This document shows, piece by piece, positions 6,598-15,500 of a stretch of DNA of 18,962 nt. The stretch spans positions 1 through 18,962 of the forward strand of contig JAJRYW010000201.1 of NCBI GenBank assembly GCA_024275555.1. The letters run 5' to 3'. A model generated the notes under the pieces. The model was not told where the DNA came from. It saw only the letters and a program-made list of their open reading frames with translations, and searched no databases. A program made the position numbers and the translations under genes. The stretch comes from Calditrichota bacterium (GTDB lineage: Bacteria; Calditrichota; Calditrichia; RBG-13-44-9; J075). Within the stretch, counting starts at the first letter, position 1. Every line of letters starts with the position of its first letter.

Positions 6598-7200
6598 ATG
6601 ATTCTCTGGACCATTGCCCTTACGCTGAGCCTCATTTTTCTGTTTCTGCTGGTGCTGATGGTGCTCCGTAAAACCCAGTTCGATGCCATTCATCAAAATT
6701 TTCTGGATTTGGAAGATGAATTCGGGGGCAAGGTAATCCGGCACGGATTTGCCACACGGCCCAGGTACCTGGGGGAATACCGGGGCCGCCAGACAACCGT
6801 TTCCATCACCACCGAAAAAACGGAGAAAGGCCAGCGGCTTTATTACCTGGCCATTACCATGAACGCTTCCTCGGCGGTAAATTTCACCATCATGTCCACC
6901 GAATGGCTGGAACGCAGCGAGGCAACGCCCAACCAGGAGGCTTCTACCATCGCCTTGCTGGAGGGGCAATACCTCCTGCAAACCCCCCAACCGGCCCAGT
7001 TGAAAAAATTAAATCCGAAGCAGATCGAAGCGGATATCCGGGCGCTGCACCCCTTTGCCTATATCCTGATGGCCGGCAATGATCTGATGCTGGAACGTAT
7101 TTCTCAGCATATTGTCAATGACACCAAAGCCGAACCGATCAAAGCGCTTTTTGAGGGACTTTACCAGCTTCAAAGCCGCTTAACTATTGCCGGGAAGTAA
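6598..7200 (+). CDS. Membrane-anchored protein of unknown function, operon partner of M50 protease
   Basis: I do not recognise this 200-residue protein. It starts with one strong hydrophobic segment (about residues 3-23), then a soluble domain of mixed helix and strand character. That domain contains DEFGGKVIRHGFATRPRYLG, a YRGRQTTVSITTEK strand pair and a C-terminal helical part. It has no cysteine, no catalytic motif I can name and no repeats. It follows the M50 gene by 15 bp with the Shine-Dalgarno AAGG 7 nt before the ATG, so it is translated from the same message. Its topology, a single N-terminal anchor, would suit either a substrate or a regulator of an intramembrane protease; this is inferred from context only. 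The gene ends 16 bp before the convergent EamA gene. Confidence 0.75.
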   Translation: MILWTIALTLSLIFLFLLVLMVLRKTQFDAIHQNFLDLEDEFGGKVIRHGFATRPRYLGEYRGRQTTVSITTEKTEKGQRLYYLAITMNASSAVNFTIMSTEWLERSEATPNQEASTIALLEGQYLLQTPQPAQLKKLNPKQIEADIRALHPFAYILMAGNDLMLERISQHIVNDTKAEPIKALFEGLYQLQSRLTIAGK

Positions 7201-7216
7201 ATCGAATCCTCTGTGA

Positions 7217-8119
7217 TCACTCCGAAACCCGGCCGGCCTTCCTGCTCCTGCGGGGAAACATGGCAAACAAAATTGCGGAAAGGATTAATATCGCCCCGGG
7301 ATAAAAGTACAGTTCCGGGGTCTCCGAGAAAAACAGGTAGGCCATCAGCGAGGCCAGGACCGGTTCCCCGATAGCGGCCAAATTGACTTTATAGGTTTCG
7401 ATCCGCCGGGCCGCCCAATTAAACAGCGAATGGCCGATTCCGGTGGGAATGACGGCCAGCAGGAACATAATCAGGTGGATTTTGAGCGGATAACGAAAGA
7501 GTTCTACGCCGGCGATGAGACAGAAGAACAGCATCAGCAGGGCGGCCAGGCTGTAAACCCGGGTGATGTAGCTGAACAAGCCGATTTTACCGCGTGCATG
7601 ACGGGCAACCAGCAGGTAGAAGGTCATAAACAGCGCCGAGGCCAGCGCCAGCAGATCGCCGGTAAAGCGGGTTGTACCGTCCGATGAACCTCCCCCGGCG
7701 ATCAGGGCCACGCCCGCCAGGGCTAATAGCACCGCCAGGTAAGCGCGCCGGTCGCCCCGCTCGCCGATTAACACCGGGCCAAGCAGCAAGGTAAACACGG
7801 GTTGGGTGCTGTAGAGCATCAGCGAATGGGCAATGCTGGTGAATTGCAGCGAGGCAATCCAGGCAGCGAAGTGCAGCGCCAGCCATAATCCCGCGCTGAG
7901 GATGATCAGGTTGTCTTTCAGCGTGCGGGGCGCGCCGCCGGGATTGCCCTGATCTTTGGGGAGGAAGAAGACCGCAAAGATCAAAGCCGACCAGAACAGG
8001 CGATAGAGAGCCAGCGCCAATGCCGGCGTGCCCCCGGCCCAGCGCACCAGGATGGAAGCCCAGGAAACCGCCAGCACCGCCCCGGCTAATCCAACATAAG
8101 TGGTTGTGGATGGTTTCAT
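7217..8119 (-). CDS. EamA/DMT family permease
   Basis: A 300-residue integral membrane protein with about ten hydrophobic helices in two homologous EamA halves. The first half includes ALALYRLFWSALIFA and SLMLYSTQPVFTLLLGPVLIGE, the second GIGHSLFNWAARR and LAAIGEPVLASLMAYLFFSE. These ExxP and loop patterns are typical of the drug/metabolite transporter superfamily. Members export amino acids, nucleotides or other metabolites; the substrate cannot be predicted. The start ATG at 8119 has a GAGAGG-type ribosome site upstream. The gene converges on the M50 operon (16 bp apart) and is divergent from the 63-aa/addA operon, with 118 bp between. No clear terminator lies in the short convergent gap. 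Confidence 0.9.
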   Translation of the reverse strand: MKPSTTTYVGLAGAVLAVSWASILVRWAGGTPALALALYRLFWSALIFAVFFLPKDQGNPGGAPRTLKDNLIILSAGLWLALHFAAWIASLQFTSIAHSLMLYSTQPVFTLLLGPVLIGERGDRRAYLAVLLALAGVALIAGGGSSDGTTRFTGDLLALASALFMTFYLLVARHARGKIGLFSYITRVYSLAALLMLFFCLIAGVELFRYPLKIHLIMFLLAVIPTGIGHSLFNWAARRIETYKVNLAAIGEPVLASLMAYLFFSETPELYFYPGAILILSAILFAMFPRRSRKAGRVSE

Positions 8120-8237
8120 CAGCCGCGCCTCTCCACACCGCGTTTTGCAACTTGCGTCATTTCCGCTATTTTACTATTTTGATTTATCATGACGAAAATA
8201 AATGACACTTCATTTTATCAGGATAAGGAGGAAAATT

Positions 8238-8429
8238 ATGTCCGGCAAGACCTTTAATGAAACCGCCATGGAAATGCTCAAAATTTATTTTTCCTGTCAT
8301 CCCAACAGACTTCCGGAGGATGCCGATAAGGCCTTTAAAGAGATGTCGCGGCTCTATTCCGATTTTAAGGGCAAGCTGATTGATCAGGGTATGAAGCGCA
8401 ACGAAGATTTTTTCAGCGATAAATTCTAA
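8238..8429 (+). CDS. Small protein of unknown function (63 aa), coupled to addA-like gene
   Basis: I do not recognise this 63-residue protein. The start at ATG 8238 is fixed by a perfect Shine-Dalgarno AAGGAGG ending 6 nt before it; an ATG at 8202 in the same frame has no such site. The sequence is charged and looks helical, with a LPEDADKAFKEMSRLYSDF segment in the middle and a single cysteine (YFSCHP). No membrane segment, signal peptide or DNA-binding motif is visible. It lies 14 bp upstream of the helicase-nuclease gene, which has no ribosome site of its own, so the pair is probably translationally coupled. A role with the helicase is inference from position. Confidence 0.7.
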   Translation: MSGKTFNETAMEMLKIYFSCHPNRLPEDADKAFKEMSRLYSDFKGKLIDQGMKRNEDFFSDKF

Positions 8430-8443
8430 GTGCGCCGGCCAAT

Positions 8444-11400
8444 ATGAGCAACTCTGCCATCCCGCCGGCAAGCCCGGCCCGGCGGGAACTTACCCCGGAT
8501 CAAAAAAGGGCCCTGGCCACCGATTGCAATGTTTCCGTAACGGCGGGGGCCGGTTCCGGCAAAACCACTATTTTAGTGGAGCGCTACCTGAAGCTGGTGG
8601 TCGAAGAAGGGGCCGATGTCCGGCAAGTCTTGGCCATCACCTTTACCGAGAAGGCTGCGGCGGAGATGCTGGAACGGCTCTCGCGGATGATATCGGTGCG
8701 CCTGAAACTGCCCGAGTATCAGCACCAGCGCCGCAAACTGCTCTCGCTGCGGGAGCGGCTCAGCTCGGCTCAAATCTCCACCATCCACTCCTTCTGCTCC
8801 CGGCTGCTGCGCGAGTTTGCCGTCGCCGCCGGGATTGATCCGGATTTCAATATCATCTCGGATTACCAGTACCAGCTTCTGATCGACGAAACCCTCAATG
8901 AACTTTTTTCCCAATTGGATAAAGGGCGCTACCAGGATGTATTCCCCCGGGAAGAAGCCCTGGCGCTCTTCCGCCAGGTTCCGCCGCAGGATGTGCGGGC
9001 CATGCTGAACGCGCTTTTGCAGACGCCGCACCTGGCCGAACAGATCGGCAAGCAAATGGGTGAAGGGGATGAGGCGGTAATCATGGCCGCCCTGCGGGAG
9101 CAATTACTGGCCCTGCTCAATCAATGGGTCGAGCCGGCCATGCTTTTGCTGAAAGCGCCTCCGCTTATTCAGCAAATTGCCCGGGCGTCTATCCCAAAAA
9201 CGAAGTTGAAGGAAAAAGGCCAGTCCTTTTTTGAGCGCCTGGACGATCTGCCGCAGCGCCTTCAGGATTCCGAGCGGCAACCGGAACAATGGCAGGCCCT
9301 GATCGACATCGCCCTGCTGTTGGTCAACAAAGAGGGTCAGCCGCTGAAGAATTTTAGCGGGCTGGGCTTAAAAGCCGATCTGAAAGAAATCTACCCGGTA
9401 TTATTCGAACTGTCGGAGTTGCTTCATCCCCTGGCAACGTTTGCCCGCGAGTGCGTTGCCGCCGCGCCGGGGGAGACCGACCGCTACTGCCTGGCGGCTG
9501 TAAAACAGGTCTGGCAGTTGTACCAGATCACGGAAAAGCTGTTCCGAAGCAAAAAAGAGGAGCGGGGTTTCCTGGATTTTGAGGATTTGCAAATACTGGC
9601 CCTGCGGCTTATCCGCGATCATGAGGAAGTGCGCCGAACGCTTACCGAGCGCTATCGCTTTATTATGGTGGATGAGTTTCAGGACACCAACGATCTCCAG
9701 TGGGAGCTGATCGAACGAATCGGCAAAAAGGGGGACGATTTACAAGATCACAAGTATTTTGTGGTCGGCGATCCCAAGCAATCCATCTACGGCTTTCGCA
9801 ACGCCGATGTGCGGGTGTTCCAGTCAGTTAAGCAGCGTTTTGCCGGGGCGGCCCACGGGGCCGAGTATCATGGCGAGGTGGTGCTCAGCGAGAGTTTCCG
9901 TTTCCTGCCGGAATTGAATCACTTTATAAACTATGTTTTTGAACGGATTATGGGTGAGAATCCTGCCAATGAATTTGAAGTCCCCTACGAACACCTGCGC
10001 ACCCGCCGCGATACTTCCGGCCCGGCTCATATCGAATTAGCCTTGCTGAATAAAGAGGAATTGGCTGCGTCGGGAACATCGCAGGAGGACTACCTGTGCC
10101 GGCGGATCAGCACACTTTTGGAAGAAAACGTTCGCCCGGGGGACATCGCGGTTCTCATCCCCGGCCGCACGCGCTTAACCAATTTAGAAGCGGCAATGCG
10201 CCAATACTCGATCCCCTTCAAAACCATTGGGGGAATCGGGTTTTACCGGCGGCAGGAGGTCTTCGATGTCTATCACCTGCTCCGTTTTTTGGATGATCCC
10301 AACGACGACCTGGCCCTGGTTGCCTTGCTGCGTTCCCAGTTTGCCGGCGTCTCGGATGCGGCGCTTTATCATCTGGCGTTGCAGCGCCGCCGCGAAGAAA
10401 GTTATCGCCAAACCCTGGCGCGCCTGGGTAATTTCGAAAATTTTCCCAAGGAGGATCGGGCTCTGCTGCGCTTGTTCCGCCAGCAACTGTCCCGCTGGTT
10501 GGCCCGGCGGGACCGGCTCTCCCTGGCAAAACTGCTTCAGGAAATTTTGGATGATTCACTCTATCGCGCTGCGGCAGCGGCGGATTGGAACGGGGAGCAG
10601 TTGCTGGCCAACCTGGATAAAATTGTGGAGATGGTGCGCGATTTTGAGCAAGCCGGCTTCACCGCCCTGGGCGATTTTATCGATCGTCTGCATGAGCTGA
10701 TCGTACGTGATCCCCGCGAAGGCGAAGCCCAGGTCGCCCTGGAAGATGCGGGAACGGTCAAGATAATGACCATCCACCAGGCCAAGGGTTTGGAGTTTCC
10801 GATTGTCTTCTGCCCCTATTTGGAAAACACCCCCCGCTCCTCCCGCAAAAAACACCGCCTGGATATGGATGGTTGGCTGGCCTGTAAACTGCGCGACCCG
10901 GCGGATCGCTTCCGGGAAAAAAAACCATTTCTGTATCATTGGATCAGTTACCGGAATCGCATTAAAGAAGCAGCGGAACGTAAACGGTTACTCTATGTGG
11001 CGATCACCCGGGCCCGGGACCAAATCTATTTAGCGGGCGCTTATAAAAATGATCTGGACCGCCGGCCGAACGCGCTCTCCTGGCTGGCGGAAGCGCTCCA
11101 ATTGGACCCCGGCAATCCGCAGCCCGGCCCATTGTCCCTGGGAACAGAATGCCAGGTAGAAGTGGTTTGGGAAATGCCCGACGACCGGCGTCGAACTCTT
11201 CAGCGCAGTTCGTTGGAGAGCAGCGTTGCCCGGCTGTCATCCATCGTAGACGATCCGCCCCGGGTAACCCGGCTGCCCATCGAGCTGCAAGCCGTTCAGG
11301 ATTTCCCCGGCGGCGTTGCCTTCTCCGCCACCCAGTTGATGACCTTCGAACGCAGTGAGGAAGAATACTTCCGCCGCTACCACCTGGGCTTTTTTGAAAG

Positions 11401-12040
11401 CGATTACGAGTTCATCAAACATTTATCCGGCGAGGATAACCGGGCTTTGTTGAAGGGCAAAATTGTACACCTGATTTTAGAAAACGGACTTCCTCAACAT
11501 CCGGCCCAATTGGAGGACGCCCTGGAACAAGCCTTCTTCCGGTACGAGATTTTTGATCCGGATGAGCAAGAGACGCTTCGTATAGAGATTCCCGGCCTGT
11601 TGGAAAAGTTTAAAAACAGCAACACGGCCAAACGGGTGTTCTCCGCCCCGGAATGGCGCTCGGAGCTTAGTTTAACCATGTCTTTGGGAGAAGATTTTTT
11701 TACCGGCGCGCTGGATCGGGTATTTCGGAACGCCGGGGGACTTTGGGAAGTGATCGATTACAAAACCAATAACATCTCCCCAGGCCAGGTGGAAAAGACC
11801 GCACAGAAATACCGGCTGCAAATGCAGTCTTACGCCCTGTTGACAGCCCAGCTTTTTCCGGGACAATCCGGCTACCCGGTCAGCCTCTATTTTCTCAAGC
11901 CCGGCGAATTGTACACCCACTGCTATACACCGGAAGAAATTGACCGGATACGCGCCTATCTTCTCGAACTGATTGATCGGATTAAACAATACTATCCCTT
12001 CCCGGGCGGCAATACACCCAGCCCGCCGGACAGGTCGTAA
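8444..12040 (+). CDS. addA: AddA-like ATP-dependent helicase/nuclease (UvrD superfamily 1A with PD-(D/E)XK domain)
   Basis: A 1198-residue recombination enzyme. The helicase motifs are complete: Q motif LTPDQKRAL (near 16), Walker A AGAGSGKTT (34-42), Ia ITFTEKAAAEM, II VDEFQDTND (near 409), III VVGDPKQSIYGFRNAD (near 440), IV LSESFR, V MTIHQAKGLEFP (near 775) and VI LLYVAITRARDQ (near 849). At the C-terminus a RecB-type nuclease is intact: GKIVHLILENG (near 1003), GALDRV (near 1088), VIDYKTNN (near 1102) and QMQSYALL (near 1127). AddA works with AddB to resect double-strand DNA ends and load RecA, and also degrades foreign DNA. No addB gene or AddB-like iron-sulfur cysteine cluster is visible in the window. 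The symbol rests on domain architecture and may be a family-level label only. The ATG at 8444 lacks a Shine-Dalgarno and depends on the 63-aa gene just upstream. Confidence 0.88.
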   Translation: MSNSAIPPASPARRELTPDQKRALATDCNVSVTAGAGSGKTTILVERYLKLVVEEGADVRQVLAITFTEKAAAEMLERLSRMISVRLKLPEYQHQRRKLLSLRERLSSAQISTIHSFCSRLLREFAVAAGIDPDFNIISDYQYQLLIDETLNELFSQLDKGRYQDVFPREEALALFRQVPPQDVRAMLNALLQTPHLAEQIGKQMGEGDEAVIMAALREQLLALLNQWVEPAMLLLKAPPLIQQIARASIPKTKLKEKGQSFFERLDDLPQRLQDSERQPEQWQALIDIALLLVNKEGQPLKNFSGLGLKADLKEIYPVLFELSELLHPLATFARECVAAAPGETDRYCLAAVKQVWQLYQITEKLFRSKKEERGFLDFEDLQILALRLIRDHEEVRRTLTERYRFIMVDEFQDTNDLQWELIERIGKKGDDLQDHKYFVVGDPKQSIYGFRNADVRVFQSVKQRFAGAAHGAEYHGEVVLSESFRFLPELNHFINYVFERIMGENPANEFEVPYEHLRTRRDTSGPAHIELALLNKEELAASGTSQEDYLCRRISTLLEENVRPGDIAVLIPGRTRLTNLEAAMRQYSIPFKTIGGIGFYRRQEVFDVYHLLRFLDDPNDDLALVALLRSQFAGVSDAALYHLALQRRREESYRQTLARLGNFENFPKEDRALLRLFRQQLSRWLARRDRLSLAKLLQEILDDSLYRAAAAADWNGEQLLANLDKIVEMVRDFEQAGFTALGDFIDRLHELIVRDPREGEAQVALEDAGTVKIMTIHQAKGLEFPIVFCPYLENTPRSSRKKHRLDMDGWLACKLRDPADRFREKKPFLYHWISYRNRIKEAAERKRLLYVAITRARDQIYLAGAYKNDLDRRPNALSWLAEALQLDPGNPQPGPLSLGTECQVEVVWEMPDDRRRTLQRSSLESSVARLSSIVDDPPRVTRLPIELQAVQDFPGGVAFSATQLMTFERSEEEYFRRYHLGFFESDYEFIKHLSGEDNRALLKGKIVHLILENGLPQHPAQLEDALEQAFFRYEIFDPDEQETLRIEIPGLLEKFKNSNTAKRVFSAPEWRSELSLTMSLGEDFFTGALDRVFRNAGGLWEVIDYKTNNISPGQVEKTAQKYRLQMQSYALLTAQLFPGQSGYPVSLYFLKPGELYTHCYTPEEIDRIRAYLLELIDRIKQYYPFPGGNTPSPPDRS

Positions 12041-12106
12041 ACAACCCCAAATTCATTGTAACTGTTCAGGTGTTATTGCCAAAGACAAATAATTCCCCTG
12101 CCAACC

Positions 12107-12158
12107 CCAATGCCAACCCCGACGGAGTCCTGCCACAACGTGGCGCCGTTGGCATTGG
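12107..12158. repeat. Nested inverted repeat
   Basis: Perfect 11 bp outer arms CCAATGCCAAC (12107-12117) and GTTGGCATTGG (12148-12158) enclose an inner perfect hairpin GCCAC-AAC-GTGGC (12132-12144). In RNA it would fold as a stem with an apical helix. No T-tract follows on either strand, so it is not a canonical terminator. It could be a dispersed repeat or the 3' structure of the addA-like message. Confidence 0.7.
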
Positions 12159-12351
12159 AGCGGCGCCGCGCCGGGAGATGTCTGAAAAAGTGTCGTTTAT
12201 TCAATGCTGCTTACTTACCTGTTTCGGAGGCGCGAGCGCCGGCTGTTGATCTTTGAAAAATTAATTGGGCCATTTTATTGCTACTGGTAGGCGCCCCGAT
12301 ACATGAAAGGCGCCTTAACCTTAATCTGCTTTTCGGGGCAGCCGATAAACT

Positions 12352-12455
12352 CCCTCCAGAGTGAAGGAGGGGACCGATTTGCGAAGTGTTCAGCGAGCAA
12401 ATCAGGGGTGGTTAACGCTGCTCTGGATTCCTTTCAGCGGCACTCAACCACCCCT
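12352..12455. repeat. Tandem series of three inverted repeats
   Basis: Three hairpins follow one another: CCCTCC/GGAGGG (12352-12357, 12366-12371), GATTTGC/GCAAATC (12376-12382, 12397-12403) and AGGGGTGGTT/AACCACCCCT (12404-12413, 12446-12455), all with perfect arms. The pattern resembles intergenic palindromic repeats scattered in many environmental genomes. No second copy is present in this window, so the dispersed nature is not shown here. Confidence 0.6.
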
Positions 12456-12508
12456 TTGCATCCTACCTGCGCCTTTGTGGACAACAATCATCCGGCTGAG
12501 GGGGCGCT

Positions 12509-15500
12509 CTACTTTCCGATGGTGAGCCGAACCCCCTCGGAATGCGCGGCAAACTCCGGCGCGTACATACACTGGATGGTGGTGATGCCGTTGGAAAAAT
12601 CTCCCTTATGGGCCGCCCGCAGCGGATATTCAAACACATAGTTTCCCTTGGGCAGCCAGGCAAAGAAAAAGTGGGTGGCTGCATCGCGGGTGCTTTGGTA
12701 ATAGCCCAGCCCGCCCTGGTAGCGGTACTGCGAGAGCACATCCACCGGCTCCAACCCGGAAGAGCGCATATCCTTCATGTGCACATATTCCAGGTGACGA
12801 TCCACCTCCAGTTCGATGCGCACTTTCAGCAAGTCGCCGGGTTTCAGGTGCACGTCGGAGGCGACCTCTTCCAGCACCGGCCCGCGGTCGCTATCCCTTT
12901 CCACAAACAATCTTTTACGCAATTTCATGGGGCTTTGATGGGCCCGGATTTTATCCAGTTGCTCGAAGTACTGCCAGTACAGCGCCCCCCAGGCCACCCC
13001 GTCCTGCTTCCGTTTAACGGTTACCCGGCCCATCTGCGGCTGAATTTCATCCTTATCCCAACTCACCCGGAAATATCCGCTGCCGGCCTCTTTTTGATCT
13101 TGCTCCAGCTCCCGTGAATCGATGGTCTGGTCGCCCAGGGTGATCTGCACCTCCGGCTCCTGTGACAACCAATCGCCCCCCCGGAGCAGCAGGGCGTAGC
13201 AAGCCTCCGCGGTGGCCCGGGTGGTCTTCCAATCCTGGGTTTGTTTCTGCTTCAGCAGCCAGACCTTCAGCGCTTCCACCGTTTCCCGGTCGCCGGCGAC
13301 ATCCTCGAACAGTTCAATCATCAGCGCCTGGGTTTCGATGGGGGCCTGGTACCAGAAATAGCCGCCCGCTTCTTTCCAATACATGCCGAACTCATCGGAA
13401 TAGAGCGCATGTTCCCGCAGGGAGCGGATGATTTTGGCCGGGGTCGCCTCGTCGCCGAGACGATGCAGCGCTAAGGCGATCATCCCCTGCAGATATCTAT
13501 TATAGGAAAGCCAGTACTCACGGGCCTGCTTTTGCCAAAAATCGAAAGCGACTTGATGGGCCGGTTGTAGGGGAAGCTCCCGGAAAAAGCTACGCGCATA
13601 AAGATACTGGATGATGACACGGCTCAGATGTGGTTTTTCCAGGTCTGCCTTGTGCTCCAGGAGGCGCTGGTAATCCTCCTCCATCTGCCTGTCCAGGTAG
13701 TTGACGGCCCGGTGCAGCGCGTCCTGGAGCGGCAATGCGCCCCGCTTAGGGGTAATTCCCAGGCGGCGCAGGCGGCCTATCCCGGAGACAATGTAGGTGG
13801 TGATGTAGCGGTCCGCATCTCCGCCGGCAAACCAGGGCCAACCGCCGTCGGGCAATTGCTGTTTTTGCAGCTTCCGCAGGGCCAGCGCCTGCTCCCCGGC
13901 CATCTTGTTCAGGTCAAACAGAAGCCCGATGCGCTTCTTGCGTTCCGCCTCATCTTTGGCCTGGAGCACCCAGGGCGTCTCTTCCAGGAGCAGCGACTTC
14001 AGATCCGGATTTTTGGCCAGGTTGGAAATCAGCACGTCTTTCTCTTTCCAATTGCGGAAGACCCGCCGGATGGCCGGGTTGGCGTTGGCGATATGCGCAG
14101 CCAGGCTGTTGGCGTAATAGCGGTTGAAAACCTGTTCGGAGCATTCGTAGGGAAACTCCATCAGGTAGGGCAGCGCCTGCACTGCGTACCAGGCCGGGTT
14201 GCCGGTAAACTCCAGGGTCAGCCGGTAATGCCGCAGCGTTTTGGATTTGCCGGAATTGATCAGGCTTTCCAGGCGAAACTGTTTCTCCCCGGCTTTGCGG
14301 ATGGGCAGGGGCAGCGTCTCGGTGACCAGGGTGCGGTTGGTGAGCACCGGCAGGGCGTTCTCCTCGCCGTCGCTCACATTGCCGGCTTGAGCGACGACCC
14401 GGTAGACAACCGCCGAGAGGCCCTCCGGAACCGACAAATCCCAGGAAACCACCGTGTTTGATCCGCCCTCAATCCGGAACGGTTGACCGGCCGGGGTATG
14501 TTTGAACAACTCATCAACCGGCTGCATGGTCAGGGCGTCGAAGAGTTGCAGCGAGGCCCGGCCGGCCAGGAGGCTGTCTGTGAGATTGTCGATCTTAGCC
14601 GTAAAAGTGATCCGGTCGTTTTCCCGCAGAAAGCGCGGCGCGTGCGGGGTCACCATCAGCGATTTTTGGGTAACCACGCTGGTGTCGGCAAAAGCGTATT
14701 TGAGATCGGGCGTGTGGGCAAAGGTCATCAGCTTCCAGCGGGTCAGCGCTTCCGGCATGGTAAAGGAGAGGATGATTTCGCCCTCCGGGTTGGTCTCCAG
14801 GTGGGGATAAAAAAAGGCGGTTTCGTTTAAATTGGAGCGCACCTTCACCCGCGAGAAATCGATGGGAGTCTGAGGCGGTTCGGCCGGCGGTTCTTGGGCG
14901 GCGGTGTTTCCCTGTCCCCGATCCGCCTCCGGAGGAGCAGCCATATTATAGGCGAGCGCCTGGACGCCCTCGGCGCTTTTTGAGGCCATCGTCTCTATGC
15001 CGGCGCCTTTTCTGCGCAGCGTGTTAACATCGAACCGGGGGTAAAAGCGGGGCGACCATTCTAAGCGGTCGTAGTGCTGGGCTTTACCGGGCTGGTAACG
15101 GTTCCAGTTTTTACCGGTAGCGGAGCGGAGCTTATAGCCGAAAGCGTAATCGTATTCCAGGGAGGGCGTCGCCGTACCGGGATAAAAGGGCAGCAAATCC
15201 GCCTGCCAGCGATGGGGGCGGAATGCTTCCAGGGAGGCGTCGAACATAGAGGCCAACATCTCTGCGGCGACCTTTTCCCCGCCCGGCCCGCGAATCTTGA
15301 GCTTCCAGGTCTCTTCCCGGCCGGGGGTCAATTTATCCCGGAAGGTTTCGTAGCTGATTTGCAGGCGCTTGTCCTCCCGGGGAACCTCAATCCGCCGGTT
15401 AACCTGGTAGACCCGCCCATATTTAACGAAAAAGATCGTGATTGCCAAACTGCCCCGGTATTCCTCCCGCACCGGAATGGCCAGCGTTTTCTTTTTCCCC

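Larger units (their letters stand above)
12041..12508. other. Hairpin-dense spacer between convergent addA-like and alpha-2-macroglobulin genes
   Basis: A 468 bp non-coding stretch. Besides the two structured elements listed separately it has GGCGC-GA-GCGCC at 12229-12240 and paired GGCGCC hexamers at 12290-12295 and 12309-12314. No classical terminator with a T-run is visible, although the region must end transcription from both sides. Frames through it are short and overlap the hairpins; I accept none as a gene. Confidence 0.7.

Noticed and set aside
8202..8237. Earlier ATG for the 63-residue protein
   Set aside because: There is no Shine-Dalgarno before 8202, whereas AAGGAGG stands at the right distance from 8238.
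12041..12508. tRNA or riboswitch in the hairpin-rich spacer
   Set aside because: No T-loop GGTTCGA-type sequence, no cloverleaf pairing and no known riboswitch core could be found. Its position between two convergent 3' ends also argues against a 5' leader element.
12303..12641. 112-residue open frame on the + strand
   Set aside because: It crosses the three-hairpin element and the antisense of the alpha-2-macroglobulin C-terminus, with no start signal.
13628..14461. 277-residue open frame on the + strand
   Set aside because: It is antisense to the thioester region of the alpha-2-macroglobulin, whose frame carries clear family motifs. High GC keeps the opposite frame open.
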